Shown piece after piece: positions 36,042-44,361 of a stretch of DNA of 64,000 nt. The translations under genes and the position numbers were made by a program. Each line of letters begins with the position of its first letter. Position 1 is the stretch's first letter. Source of the stretch: Stappia sp. WLB 29 (lineage in GTDB: Bacteria > Pseudomonadota > Alphaproteobacteria > Rhizobiales > Stappiaceae). The stretch covers positions 304,005 to 368,004 of the forward strand of contig NZ_JALBGD010000005.1 of assembly GCF_023507705.1 (NCBI RefSeq), given 5' to 3'. The notes under the pieces were generated by a model, which worked only from the letters and a program-made list of their open reading frames with translations, searched no databases and had not been told where the DNA came from.

Positions 36042-38036
36042 TCACTCCGGCAAGCGGATGGTGAGCGCCGGATTGTAGGGGAAGAAATTGAAGGGTCGCA
36101 GCGTGAAGCCCTTCCACATGGTCGACATCACCGGCCAGTCTTCCGTGTGCGGCACGTGGTGGAAGCCCATCGTGTACCAGGTGACGATGTCGGTGTTGCC
36201 GATGGGCCGGTCCTGCTGCGTCCAGGCCGCCAGCGTGTCCGAGCCGTCGCTCTGGAAGGCGAAGCGCCCGCCCGCATAGCGCTCGTTTGCGCTGTAAGGC
36301 GTGTTCCACAGCGTGTATTCCACATAGGCGTTGCGCTTCATCGGCATGTCGCCGGAATAGTCGAACGGCGAATAGGCGACGCTGTTGCCCGGCACGATCA
36401 TGTAGCCCGGATGATGGCCGAGCGGTCCTTCCGCGCCCATGTTCATCACATGATACATGGCCGGCGTGTCCGGGTTGATCTTGTAGCGCCCGCCGAGTTC
36501 GCTCATCGCCATCTTCGTCTCGGTCACCCAGAACGAGCGGCGCGGCGCCCCGTCCTCCACCTTGCCCGGCACCAGCCCCGTGCGCATGAAGCTGTTGGCC
36601 TGGCCGTCGATGTCGAAGTCGAGGCGGAAGTTGAAGTAGTGGTCGTGGTTGGGCGCGATCAGGTTCGGTGCGATCAAGGTGCCGTGGCGGGTTTCCTCCG
36701 CCGCTCCTTCGTCGCGCATCGACTTGATGACCGCTCCCTTGACCGCGTCGAGGCCGGTGGAGCCGACCATCACGTCGAGCCGGCCGTCCTGATGGAAGAC
36801 GTAGTCGACGAGGTAGTCGTAGTTGCCGACCTCGGAGGCCGAGCGCACCACCAACTGGGTCGCGGGGCGTCCTTCCGCCGGCACCTGCTCTGTTTCGCTC
36901 TGCGCGAAAATCTCGAAGTGCCGCCAGGCCGGGTCGCCGATATTGCGCTCGAAGATGCAGATCGCATCGGGAATGGAGAGCGGCGCGCCCTCGTCGGTAT
37001 GCACCACCGCCGGCAGGAAGGTGGCGTGGGCCGGGCAGTCGACACCGGCCCTGAGCGGGGAGAGGAATATGCCGAAGCCGTACTCGCCGCTGTCCATATA
37101 GGTGCGCCAGTACCAGCCCTCGTCCGGATCCATGTACGGCACGAAGACCTCGGACAGATGCGCCTGGTAGAGCACGGAGCGCCAGCGCTCGCCGTCGCGT
37201 GCCTCGATGTTGGACAGAACGACGCCGGGACGTTTGTCGACCCGCGCGCGGAACCGCCAGATGTCCCAGGAGATCAGGCCGTTCTCGATGGTGACGTTGG
37301 TGCCGCCCGGCTGCGACAGGGTGACCGGATTGCCGCGCGGGCGCAGCGTGCCGGTGCGCGCCTCCACTTCGGCTTCCGTGTAGCCCCAGCCGTCCTCCGG
37401 CACGGGCCGCACGCCGGTGTCGAACACCTCGACCACCGACCCGGCATTGAGGTCGACCACCGCATAGAGCCCTTCCACGGGCTTGGCGTAGAAGTTGGAG
37501 CCCTCCGGCAGCACGTAGCACGGCACCTTCATCAGCCGCCGCCCGTCTTCTTCCGGCAGGCCGAAGCGACCGGCGGTCAGCGGCAGGCAGAACACCTGCT
37601 CGGACGTGAGCCCGCGCTTGGCCAGACCCTCGATGAACTGTGGACTGGAGGTCGCAAGCTCCATGGCGGTCATGAACTCGGCGACGAGGAGCATGGTCTC
37701 GGCTGGCGCGGGTTCGACCGAGACCACACGGTCGCCCGCAAGGTCCACCTCTGCGACATAGGTGCCCTCGGTCGTCTTGAAATGCACCTCGACGGCGCGC
37801 GGCTCCGGGTTGCCCTCACGCCAGCCGAGAACCACGGATTTTTCCGGTTCTTTCAGCGAGATATAAGGATAGAGCGTGCCGTCTCCGGCATGGCCGGCCT
37901 GGGTCAGCAGCGCCACTGCCTCGGTGATTTCCGCCTCGGTCAAGGCGTCGAGCGGATGGCCCGCGGCCGGCAGGGCTGTGGACGCGAGCAGTCCCGCAGC
38001 CATGCAGGCGGCTGCGAAGCGATGAATATGCGGCAT
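36042..38036 (-). CDS. Secreted copper amine oxidase (primary-amine oxidase)
   Basis: A 664-residue enzyme with a signal peptide (cleaved near AAGHPLDA). The topaquinone precursor is Tyr406 in GNYDYLVDY. The catalytic base is Asp315 in TYMDSGEYGFG. Copper ligands are the HDH pair in NHDHYFNFRLDFDIDG and a third His in GFHHVPHTEDWPVM. It oxidises primary amines to aldehyde, ammonia and hydrogen peroxide in the periplasm, using oxygen and copper. GGAGG lies before the ATG. The long in-frame extension upstream is not part of the gene. An AraC regulator follows. It sits between two sets of cbb3-oxidase genes but is not part of that pathway; the shared need for copper may be only coincidence. Confidence 0.9.
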   Translation of the reverse strand: MPHIHRFAAACMAAGLLASTALPAAGHPLDALTEAEITEAVALLTQAGHAGDGTLYPYISLKEPEKSVVLGWREGNPEPRAVEVHFKTTEGTYVAEVDLAGDRVVSVEPAPAETMLLVAEFMTAMELATSSPQFIEGLAKRGLTSEQVFCLPLTAGRFGLPEEDGRRLMKVPCYVLPEGSNFYAKPVEGLYAVVDLNAGSVVEVFDTGVRPVPEDGWGYTEAEVEARTGTLRPRGNPVTLSQPGGTNVTIENGLISWDIWRFRARVDKRPGVVLSNIEARDGERWRSVLYQAHLSEVFVPYMDPDEGWYWRTYMDSGEYGFGIFLSPLRAGVDCPAHATFLPAVVHTDEGAPLSIPDAICIFERNIGDPAWRHFEIFAQSETEQVPAEGRPATQLVVRSASEVGNYDYLVDYVFHQDGRLDVMVGSTGLDAVKGAVIKSMRDEGAAEETRHGTLIAPNLIAPNHDHYFNFRLDFDIDGQANSFMRTGLVPGKVEDGAPRRSFWVTETKMAMSELGGRYKINPDTPAMYHVMNMGAEGPLGHHPGYMIVPGNSVAYSPFDYSGDMPMKRNAYVEYTLWNTPYSANERYAGGRFAFQSDGSDTLAAWTQQDRPIGNTDIVTWYTMGFHHVPHTEDWPVMSTMWKGFTLRPFNFFPYNPALTIRLPE

Positions 38037-38419
38037 GGAATATGCCCCTCCTGAAAGACTTCCCGTCTGGACAGGCGGCGCCGGATCTGGCGTCCGGTCG
38101 TGACCGCCCTCGCGCCACGATAGGCCGCGGGAGAAGGAGCAGTTGTGCAATTGTGGCCAGAGGAGCAGGATTGTCGCGGATCTCCGATGCCGCCGGCCCC
38201 TGTCCGCCTTGATGCCGATCAAGGCGGACAGGGGCCGGCAACGCTAATCATATGCAAAGGACCGGAAAGGGCGGACGGCGGGGCCGGAAATCGGCGGCGG
38301 ATTGTCGCGGAGTTGACGTGTCGCAATCCTGCCGCGTGCGACCGGCGCTAGTGTCGCCCTGATCGGGCGAACCGCCGCTCCCCAGGGCATCCCGGCACGG
38401 GACAGCGGAGCCCAGCGAT
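38037..38419. promoter_or_regulatory. Divergent promoter region between amine oxidase and ccoG
   Basis: A 383-bp gap contains no gene. It holds a 48-bp perfect palindrome with an FNR/FixK-type box at its centre (38192-38239, separate entry) and a 13-bp direct repeat GGATTGTCGCGGA at 38168-38180 and 38299-38311. The promoters of both divergent genes must lie here. Confidence 0.6.
38192..38239. promoter_or_regulatory. Perfect palindrome (22-bp arms) centred on an FNR/FixK box
   Basis: Arms at 38192-38213 and 38218-38239 are exact inverse complements, with GCCG between. The centre reads TTGATGCCGATCAA (38209-38222), a perfect match to the FNR/FixK consensus. It lies about 200 bp before ccoG and 180 bp before the amine oxidase start. 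The box alone accounts for 10 paired bases; the remaining 17 base pairs of flanking symmetry are unusual and suggest an additional role. Confidence 0.8.
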
Positions 38420-39889
38420 ATGGACGGAACAATGCGCGCAGAATCGGACCCCTCCGGCGCCGGTGGCCAGCCGGACGAATGGTTTGCCTCGGCCAAGAAG
38501 ATCTACCCCATGGCGGTGCACGGCACCTTCCGGAAGATCAAGTGGGCCGTGCTCTTCGCCACGCTCGGCATATACTATTTCCTGCCCTTCGTGCGCTGGG
38601 ATCGCGGTCCCGACGCGCCGGACCAGGCCGTTCTCATCGACCTTGCCGGCCGGCGCGCCTATTTCTTCTTCATCGAGATCTGGCCGCAGGAGGTCTACTA
38701 CCTCACCGGCCTGCTGATCCTTGCCGCGATGGCTCTGTTCCTGATGAACGCCGTCGCCGGCCGCATCTGGTGCGGCTATCTGTGCCCGCAGACCGTGTGG
38801 ACCGACCTGTTCCTGTGGGTCGAGCGCCAGATCGAGGGCGACCGGCGCGAGCGCATGCTGCTCGACGCCGAGCCCTGGAGCGTCGCCAAGGTTCTGCAGA
38901 AGCTCTCCAAGCATACTCTGTGGCTGATGATCGCCTGGTGGACGGGCGGCGCCTGGGTGCTCTATTTCGCCGATGCGCCGACCCTGGTGAAGTCGCTGGC
39001 TACCGGCGAGGCGCCGTTCTCCGCCTATCTGTGGATCGGCATTCTCACCTTCACCACCTACGCGCTTGCCGGCCACATGCGCGAGCAGGTCTGCATCTTT
39101 CTTTGCCCCTGGCCGCGTATCCAGGCCGCGCTCACCGACGAGGACGCGCTCAACGTCACCTATCGCTACGACCGCGGCGAGCCGCGCGGCTCGCTCAAGC
39201 AAAACCGCAAGCGCGTGGACGAGGGGCTGCCCGCCGGCGACTGCATCGACTGTTATCAGTGCGTCCACGCCTGCCCGACCGGCGTCGACATCCGCAACGG
39301 GACGCAACTCGGCTGTATCCAGTGCGGGCTGTGCATCGACGCCTGCGACACGGTTATGGACAAGGTCGGCAAGCCGCACGGACTGATCGCCTACGACACC
39401 GACGAGAACATCAAGCGCCGGATGGAAGGGCGCGAGACCGTCGTGCGGATGGTCCGTCCGCGGACCATCATCTATGCCGGGATCATCGTGCTGGTCGGGG
39501 CGATCATGGCCTATGCGCTGGTCACGCGTCAGCACGAGGGTATGAGCGTCCTGCACGACCGCAACCCGATCTATGTCGAGTTGTCCGACGGCGGCGTGCG
39601 CAACGGCTACACCATCCGGATGCTCAACAAACGGCTGACGGCACGCGAGTTCGCCCTGACGGTGGAAGGCATGCCCGAAGGCACCCGCATCGAGGCGGTC
39701 GGCATCAGCGAACATGTGGACGGCGCTCCGCTCGTCACCGTCGGGGTCGACACCACGCGCGAACTCCGCGTGCTGGTCTTCTCGCCGGCGGCTGCGCAAC
39801 TCGACAAGTCGACGCCGATCACCTTCCGCCTGCGCGATACGGCAAGCGGCGACACGGCGACGGCGAGCGACTTCTTCAAGGCGCCCTAA
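38420..39889 (+). CDS. ccoG: cbb3 oxidase assembly protein CcoG (FixG, copper-reducing ferredoxin)
   Basis: A 489-residue membrane protein with about five helices and two 4Fe-4S cluster motifs (CIDCYQCVHACP near residue 275 and CIQCGLCIDACD near residue 297). It also has an upstream CGYLCPQTVW motif and an Ig-like C-terminal domain. CcoG reduces copper for oxidase assembly. It is the first gene of ccoGHIS; the palindromic FNR/FixK box lies about 200 bp upstream. Confidence 0.96.
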   Translation: MDGTMRAESDPSGAGGQPDEWFASAKKIYPMAVHGTFRKIKWAVLFATLGIYYFLPFVRWDRGPDAPDQAVLIDLAGRRAYFFFIEIWPQEVYYLTGLLILAAMALFLMNAVAGRIWCGYLCPQTVWTDLFLWVERQIEGDRRERMLLDAEPWSVAKVLQKLSKHTLWLMIAWWTGGAWVLYFADAPTLVKSLATGEAPFSAYLWIGILTFTTYALAGHMREQVCIFLCPWPRIQAALTDEDALNVTYRYDRGEPRGSLKQNRKRVDEGLPAGDCIDCYQCVHACPTGVDIRNGTQLGCIQCGLCIDACDTVMDKVGKPHGLIAYDTDENIKRRMEGRETVVRMVRPRTIIYAGIIVLVGAIMAYALVTRQHEGMSVLHDRNPIYVELSDGGVRNGYTIRMLNKRLTAREFALTVEGMPEGTRIEAVGISEHVDGAPLVTVGVDTTRELRVLVFSPAAAQLDKSTPITFRLRDTASGDTATASDFFKAP

Positions 39890-39918
39890 GCCGCGGACGG
39901 CACGTACTAATCCCGACC

Positions 39919-39945
39919 GGAGGTCTGCGGCTGTCGCAGGCCTCC
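39919..39945 (+). promoter_or_regulatory. Hairpin between ccoG and fixH
   Basis: GGAGGTCTGCG and CGCAGGCCTCC pair over 11 bp with one G-T wobble and loop GCTGT. No strong T tract follows, so it may be a partial terminator or a mRNA-stabilising element that lowers expression of the downstream fixH-ccoI-ccoS genes relative to ccoG. Confidence 0.45.
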
Positions 39946-39997
39946 TCGTTCCGGTAGGATCGCCCGCATGGAAACTGCATTGGATCAGAGGCACGAC

Positions 39998-40519
39998 ATG
40001 ACCGCTTCCCACGCCGCAACGACCCGCCCCACCGAGCGCAAGGTGACCGGGTGGACAGTGCTGATCTGGCTCGGCAGCTTCTTCTTGGTGATGCTCGTCG
40101 CCAACATCTTCTTCGTCTATTTCGCCCTGTCCTCCTTCCCCGGCGTTGTGACCGACCGCGCCTACGAGGCAGGACAGGCCTATAATGGCGAGATCGCGGC
40201 TTCCCGCGCGCAAGGCGAGCTGAACTGGAACGTCAGCGGTAATGTCACGCGCGACGATGACGGCATCGCCCGGATCGAGGTTTCCGCGCTCGATGCTGCC
40301 GGCAACCCGCTGACCGGCCTGTCGGTCGAGGCGACGCTGCAGCGCCCGGCAAGCCCGGAGCCGGCCCGCAAGCTGGTGCTGCACGAAGGCGAGCTCGGCC
40401 GCTATGCGGCGCAGGCCGAGGACGTCGCGCCTGGCCGGTGGATCCTGCAGCTCGACGCCAGTTCGGGCACTAAGGGCGAGACCTTCCGGTCGCAGAACCG
40501 GGTCTTCTTTTCCGAATAG
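39998..40519 (+). CDS. fixH: FixH family protein
   Basis: A 173-residue protein with one N-terminal helix (TVLIWLGSFFLVMLVANIFF) and an extracytoplasmic domain with the FixH pattern (YEAGQAYNGEIAASRAQGELNW). FixH is needed for cbb3 assembly and is encoded between ccoG and ccoI. Start chosen for the GAGGCACGAC site; an upstream ATG 10 codons earlier is possible but less likely. Confidence 0.93.
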   Translation: MTASHAATTRPTERKVTGWTVLIWLGSFFLVMLVANIFFVYFALSSFPGVVTDRAYEAGQAYNGEIAASRAQGELNWNVSGNVTRDDDGIARIEVSALDAAGNPLTGLSVEATLQRPASPEPARKLVLHEGELGRYAAQAEDVAPGRWILQLDASSGTKGETFRSQNRVFFSE

Positions 40520-40549
40520 GCGGCGGGTAGGCCGGCAAGGGCAGGCGAG

Positions 40550-42817
40550 ATGACCGTGCATGAGCGCGACTGGGACGCATTCGTCACGCTGAAGGACGAC
40601 GGCAAGGCCCATATGGACCTCGCCGTCGAAGGGGTGACCTGTGCCGCCTGCATGGCCGAGATCGAGCATGGCCTCGCGCTCGTGCCCGGCGTCGAGAAGG
40701 CCCGCCTCAACCTGACCAGCCACCGGCTTGCCGTCGACTGGCGGCAGGAGGAGACGGACGCCGAGCGGATCATCGACGTCCTGTCGCGGCTCGGCTACCG
40801 GGCCCATCCCTTCGACCCGGCGGATGTGCGCGAGCGCTCGGATGCGGCTGGGCGCGAGTTGCTGCGCGCGCTGGCCGTCTCCGGCTTTGCCATGATGAAC
40901 ATCATGTTGCTGTCGGTCTCGGTCTGGTCGGGCAATGCCAGCGGCATCGAACCGGAAACGCGCGACTTCTTTCATTGGGTCTCGGCGCTGATCGCGCTGC
41001 CCGCGGCCGTCTATGCCGGCCGGCCGTTCCTGCGCTCGGCCTTTGCAGCGCTTGCCGCGCGCCGGCTCAACATGGACGTGCCGATCGTCATCGGCGTCAG
41101 TCTGGCGCTGTTCCTGTCGGTCATGCAGACCGTCCAGTCCGCCCATCACGCCTACTTCGAATCCGCCGTGATGCTCCTGTTCTTCCTGCTGATCGGCCGC
41201 TATCTCGATCATACGATGCGCCGTCGCACCCGCGCCTTCGCCGAGAACATCGCCGCGCTCAAGGCCGAAACGGCGGTTCTGCAACGGCCCGACGGCTCGT
41301 TGCGCGAGGTGCCTCTGTCGCGGGTCGAGCCGGGCGCGCTGATCCATGTGCGTGCCGGCGAACGGGTACCGCTGGATGGGCGCATCATTAGCGGCCAGTC
41401 CGAGATCGACCAGAGCCTGGTGACCGGCGAGACGGCGCTGGCCTCCGTCGGGCCGGGCGATGCGGTCTATGCCGGCACCACCAACGCCTCCGCCAGCCTT
41501 TCCGTGAAGGTGACGGTCGCCTCCGGCGCGACCCTGCTCGATGAGGTGACGCGCCTGCTGGAAACCGCCGCGCAGGCTCGCTCGCGCTATGTGCAGCTCG
41601 CCGACCGGGTGGCGCGCCTCTATTCGCCGGTCGTGCATCTGGCCGCGCTCCTCACCTTCGTCGGCTGGTATCTGGTCGGCGGCGATTGGCAGCATGCCCT
41701 GGTCATCGCGATTTCCGTGCTGATCATCACCTGTCCCTGCGCGCTCGGCCTTGCGGTTCCCGCGGTACAGGTGGTCACGTCCGGGCTCCTGTTCCGCGCC
41801 GGCGTGCTGCTGCATGCGGGCGATGCCATCGAGCGCCTGGCCGAGGCCGACACCATCGTCTTCGACAAGACCGGCACGCTGACGTTGCCGCTGCCGGCCG
41901 TCTCGGGTGCGGGCGACATCGACCCGAAGGTGTTGCAACTGGCCGGCCGCCTGGCCCTGGCGAGCCGCCATCCGCTTGCCGGCGCGCTGGCGCGGGCTTC
42001 AGGTACCGCGATCCCGCTGGAGAACGTCCGCGAAACGCCGGGCGAGGGGATTGGGGCCACGTTCGAGGGGCGGGAGCTCCGGCTCGGCAGCGCCCGGTTC
42101 TGCGGCATGGACGAGGCCACGGTGGCAGAGTTCGTCCGCCGACATCCGGGCAGCTCGCTGATCGCCTTCCGTGACGGGGATGCCCCAGCGGTGCCCTTCG
42201 CCGTCGGTCAGCGGCTCCGCCCGGACGCGGAGGAGACCGTGGCGCGCCTGCGCCGCGAGGGTTACCGGATGGCGATCCTGTCCGGCGACCGCTCGGCCCC
42301 GGTGGAAGAAGTGGCGCGTGAACTCGGCATCGACGACTGGGCCGGCGAACTCACCCCCACCGCCAAGATCGCCCGTCTGGAACAGCTTGCCGGCGAAGGG
42401 CGCAAGGTGCTGATGGCCGGCGACGGGCTCAACGATGCTCCGGCGCTTGCCGCCGCCCATGTCTCGATCTCGCCGGTGACGGCGGTGCATGTGGCACAGG
42501 CCGCGGCCGATGCCGTGTTCCTCGGAGACAAGCTGGCGCCGGTTGCCGATGCGCTCACGCATGCCCGGCGGGCACACCGGGCGATGGTGCAGAACCTGCG
42601 GTTCTCCGTGCTCTACAATTTCGTCGCCGTGCCCTTCGCGGTGGCCGGCTTCGTCACGCCGCTCTGGGCCGCGCTCGCCATGTCCTCCTCCTCGCTGGTG
42701 GTGACGCTGAACGCCCTGCGGCTGCGCCTGTCGCGCCAGCCGGACGCCTCTGCGGTTCCAGCGGTGACACCGGCTGCCGAGGCGTCTTCCGCGGGTCTTG
42801 AAGGGAAGGCCGCCTGA
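40550..42817 (+). CDS. ccoI: cbb3-assembly copper P-type ATPase (CcoI/FixI)
   Basis: A 755-residue heavy-metal ATPase. The N-terminal HMA domain has CAAC (Cys31, Cys34). The transmembrane metal motif is CPC (Cys395 and 397 in ITCPCALGLA). The phosphorylated Asp439 is in DKTGTL, and GDGLNDAPAL forms the hinge. It is the copper exporter that loads CuB of cbb3 oxidase. The stop overlaps the ccoS start by one base (TGATG), so ccoS is translated by coupling. Confidence 0.96.
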   Translation: MTVHERDWDAFVTLKDDGKAHMDLAVEGVTCAACMAEIEHGLALVPGVEKARLNLTSHRLAVDWRQEETDAERIIDVLSRLGYRAHPFDPADVRERSDAAGRELLRALAVSGFAMMNIMLLSVSVWSGNASGIEPETRDFFHWVSALIALPAAVYAGRPFLRSAFAALAARRLNMDVPIVIGVSLALFLSVMQTVQSAHHAYFESAVMLLFFLLIGRYLDHTMRRRTRAFAENIAALKAETAVLQRPDGSLREVPLSRVEPGALIHVRAGERVPLDGRIISGQSEIDQSLVTGETALASVGPGDAVYAGTTNASASLSVKVTVASGATLLDEVTRLLETAAQARSRYVQLADRVARLYSPVVHLAALLTFVGWYLVGGDWQHALVIAISVLIITCPCALGLAVPAVQVVTSGLLFRAGVLLHAGDAIERLAEADTIVFDKTGTLTLPLPAVSGAGDIDPKVLQLAGRLALASRHPLAGALARASGTAIPLENVRETPGEGIGATFEGRELRLGSARFCGMDEATVAEFVRRHPGSSLIAFRDGDAPAVPFAVGQRLRPDAEETVARLRREGYRMAILSGDRSAPVEEVARELGIDDWAGELTPTAKIARLEQLAGEGRKVLMAGDGLNDAPALAAAHVSISPVTAVHVAQAAADAVFLGDKLAPVADALTHARRAHRAMVQNLRFSVLYNFVAVPFAVAGFVTPLWAALAMSSSSLVVTLNALRLRLSRQPDASAVPAVTPAAEASSAGLEGKAA

Positions 42818-42993
42818 TGGACGTGCTGATCTATCTCATTCCCGCCGCCCTGGTGCTCGGCCTTCTCGGCCTTGCTGGCTTCCTGTGGTCGCTCAAGTCC
42901 GGCCAGTACGAGGATCTGGAGGGGGCCAAGTACCGGATCCTGCAAGACGACGACCTGCCGGAGGGAGACGGTAAAAACGACGAGCGGGGCTAA
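42817..42993 (+). CDS. ccoS: cbb3-type oxidase assembly protein CcoS
   Basis: A 58-residue protein that is short but standard for the family. One helix (LIYLIPAALVLGLLGLAGFLW) is followed by the CcoS motif SLKSGQYEDLEGAKYRIL. CcoS is required for cofactor insertion into cbb3 oxidase. Its start overlaps the ccoI stop. Confidence 0.94.
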   Translation: MDVLIYLIPAALVLGLLGLAGFLWSLKSGQYEDLEGAKYRILQDDDLPEGDGKNDERG

Positions 42994-43043
42994 CCGTTAT
43001 TTCAGATTTCCCGTGCCATATGGTCTGGCATCGGAGGTTGAAC

Positions 43044-43544
43044 GTGTCGCTTGATCTGGCATCCCTGACCTTTCTTCTCGTCGAAGACAGCGCTTACATG
43101 CGCACGATCCTGCGCACCATGCTGCAGGGATTCGGCGCGCGGCGGATCGTCGAGGCGGAAGATGGCGCGTCCGGCCTGGAGGCCATGGAGCGCGCCAATC
43201 CGGACATCCTGATTCTCGATTGGGTGATGCCGATCCTCGACGGCGCCGACATGGTGCGCATGATCCGCAACCCGCACAATCCCTTTGCCTATATCCCGAT
43301 CATCATGGTCACGGGCCATACCGAGCGCAGCCGCATCATCGAGGCGCGGCGGCTCGGCGTGCACGAGTTGCTGTCCAAGCCGATCTCGGCCAAGGCGCTC
43401 TACCAGCGCGTCAACAGCGTCATCATGCAGCCGCGGGATTTCGTGAAGACGCCGAGCTATTTCGGTCCCGCTCCCCGGGAGATCCGCAACCGGCAGAAGA
43501 TCTGGCAGGGTATGGAAAACGGCGAGGACGGGCAGGCGGCCTAA
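43044..43544 (+). CDS. CheY-like response regulator
   Basis: A 166-residue protein with one receiver domain (about 8-128): LVEDSAYMR, phosphoacceptor Asp59 in ILDWVMP, Thr in MVTGHTE and Lys in LLSKPIS. A charged C-terminal extension of about 35 residues (YFGPAPREIRNRQKIWQG onward) has no known output domain. The start is a GTG with GGAGG upstream; an upstream in-frame ATG has no ribosome site. It lies 50 bp after ccoS. Close homologues are found in alphaproteobacteria, often near cell-cycle or motility genes; the kinase partner is not visible here. Confidence 0.8.
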   Translation: MSLDLASLTFLLVEDSAYMRTILRTMLQGFGARRIVEAEDGASGLEAMERANPDILILDWVMPILDGADMVRMIRNPHNPFAYIPIIMVTGHTERSRIIEARRLGVHELLSKPISAKALYQRVNSVIMQPRDFVKTPSYFGPAPREIRNRQKIWQGMENGEDGQAA

Positions 43545-43610
43545 ACGTCTTTGCCTGCAGCGATTGTCGACAGACCTGCAAAGGCATCGGCGGCGAGAAC
43601 AGGTCGTTAT

Positions 43611-43817
43611 CTACGTCTCGTCCTGCCGGGAGCCGTCCGTATCCCGCTGCCCGGCCGCCTTGCGCCGGCGAAGATTGGCGCGCAGCGCTGCGGCGAGACG
43701 GGCTTCGCGAGCTTCGTCCCGGCCGCCCGGCTTGCGGCCTATGGGCTTTCCGCCGCCGTCGGCCTTCGCCTTGTCGGTTGTCTGTCGGGTGCGGTCTGTC
43801 ACGCGAGCGTCTCGCAT
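43611..43817 (-). CDS. Small basic protein of unknown function
   Basis: This 68-residue reading frame has a highly charged N terminus and a C-terminal motif EARLAAALRANLRRRKAAG, similar in type to short basic alphaproteobacterial proteins that end in a helix with RANLRRRKAQ. The ATG at 43817 is tentative; a GTG at 43799 would also fit. It lies in a 463-bp region between the CheY-like gene and tRNA-Thr, opposite in strand to both. Without a search it could also be non-coding; the repeated basic motif is the main reason to keep it. Confidence 0.5.
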   Translation of the reverse strand: MRDARVTDRTRQTTDKAKADGGGKPIGRKPGGRDEAREARLAAALRANLRRRKAAGQRDTDGSRQDET

Positions 43818-44007
43818 CGTTCGTTCGAGTGTCCTGAGCCTTGACGATATGCCGGAAAAGCCGGCCTTCTGGCAAGGCCGGGCGGCGATGCAGCGGGGTG
43901 TTCGGCAGGCTTTGCGCTGGACGGACGGATGGGGCGTGGATTGCGGTGCCAAAAGCCGTGAACCCCTCTTGACCATGCCGGAATTTGCGCATACACCCGC
44001 GCTCATC

Positions 44008-44082
<75 letters not shown>

Positions 44083-44170
44083 TTCTCCTCCCCGAAATCG
44101 TTATTTCTCCTGCTTGTCAGCCGCTTGCATACATGCTGCGCCTACAAAGACGCATACAAACGAGCATGTC

Positions 44171-44265
44171 ATGGCAGGCAGGATCAGGTCTCGCACAGTC
44201 GAGTCTACGCGAAAGTGAGCGTCCCGGCTGAATTGCGCGACGCCCTGGTGCCAGGGCACAATTCA
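44171..44265 (+). pseudogene. Possible N-terminal remnant of a tyrosine integrase
   Basis: An ATG at 44171 starts MAGRIRSRTVES and then stops; a shift of frame gives SRVYAKVSVPAELRDAL. The joined reading resembles the N terminus of phage-type integrases (R-x-VPAELRDAL pattern), and the position 88 bp after a tRNA gene is where such genes lie. The rest of the gene is missing. The match is short, so this is only suggestive. Confidence 0.35.
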
Positions 44266-44361
44266 GACGGGCTGATGTCAACCACGTTGTTGGCCTTTCC
44301 ATCGGTTGCAACTTCATGACACTATGCAACGTATTTCAACCAAGCTCTTGGAGGAAGAGGC

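Noticed and set aside
38348..41971. A 1207-codon open frame on the minus strand opposite ccoG, fixH and ccoI
   Set aside because: It lies fully antisense to genes with firm motifs and shows no domain; long antisense frames are normal in high-GC DNA.
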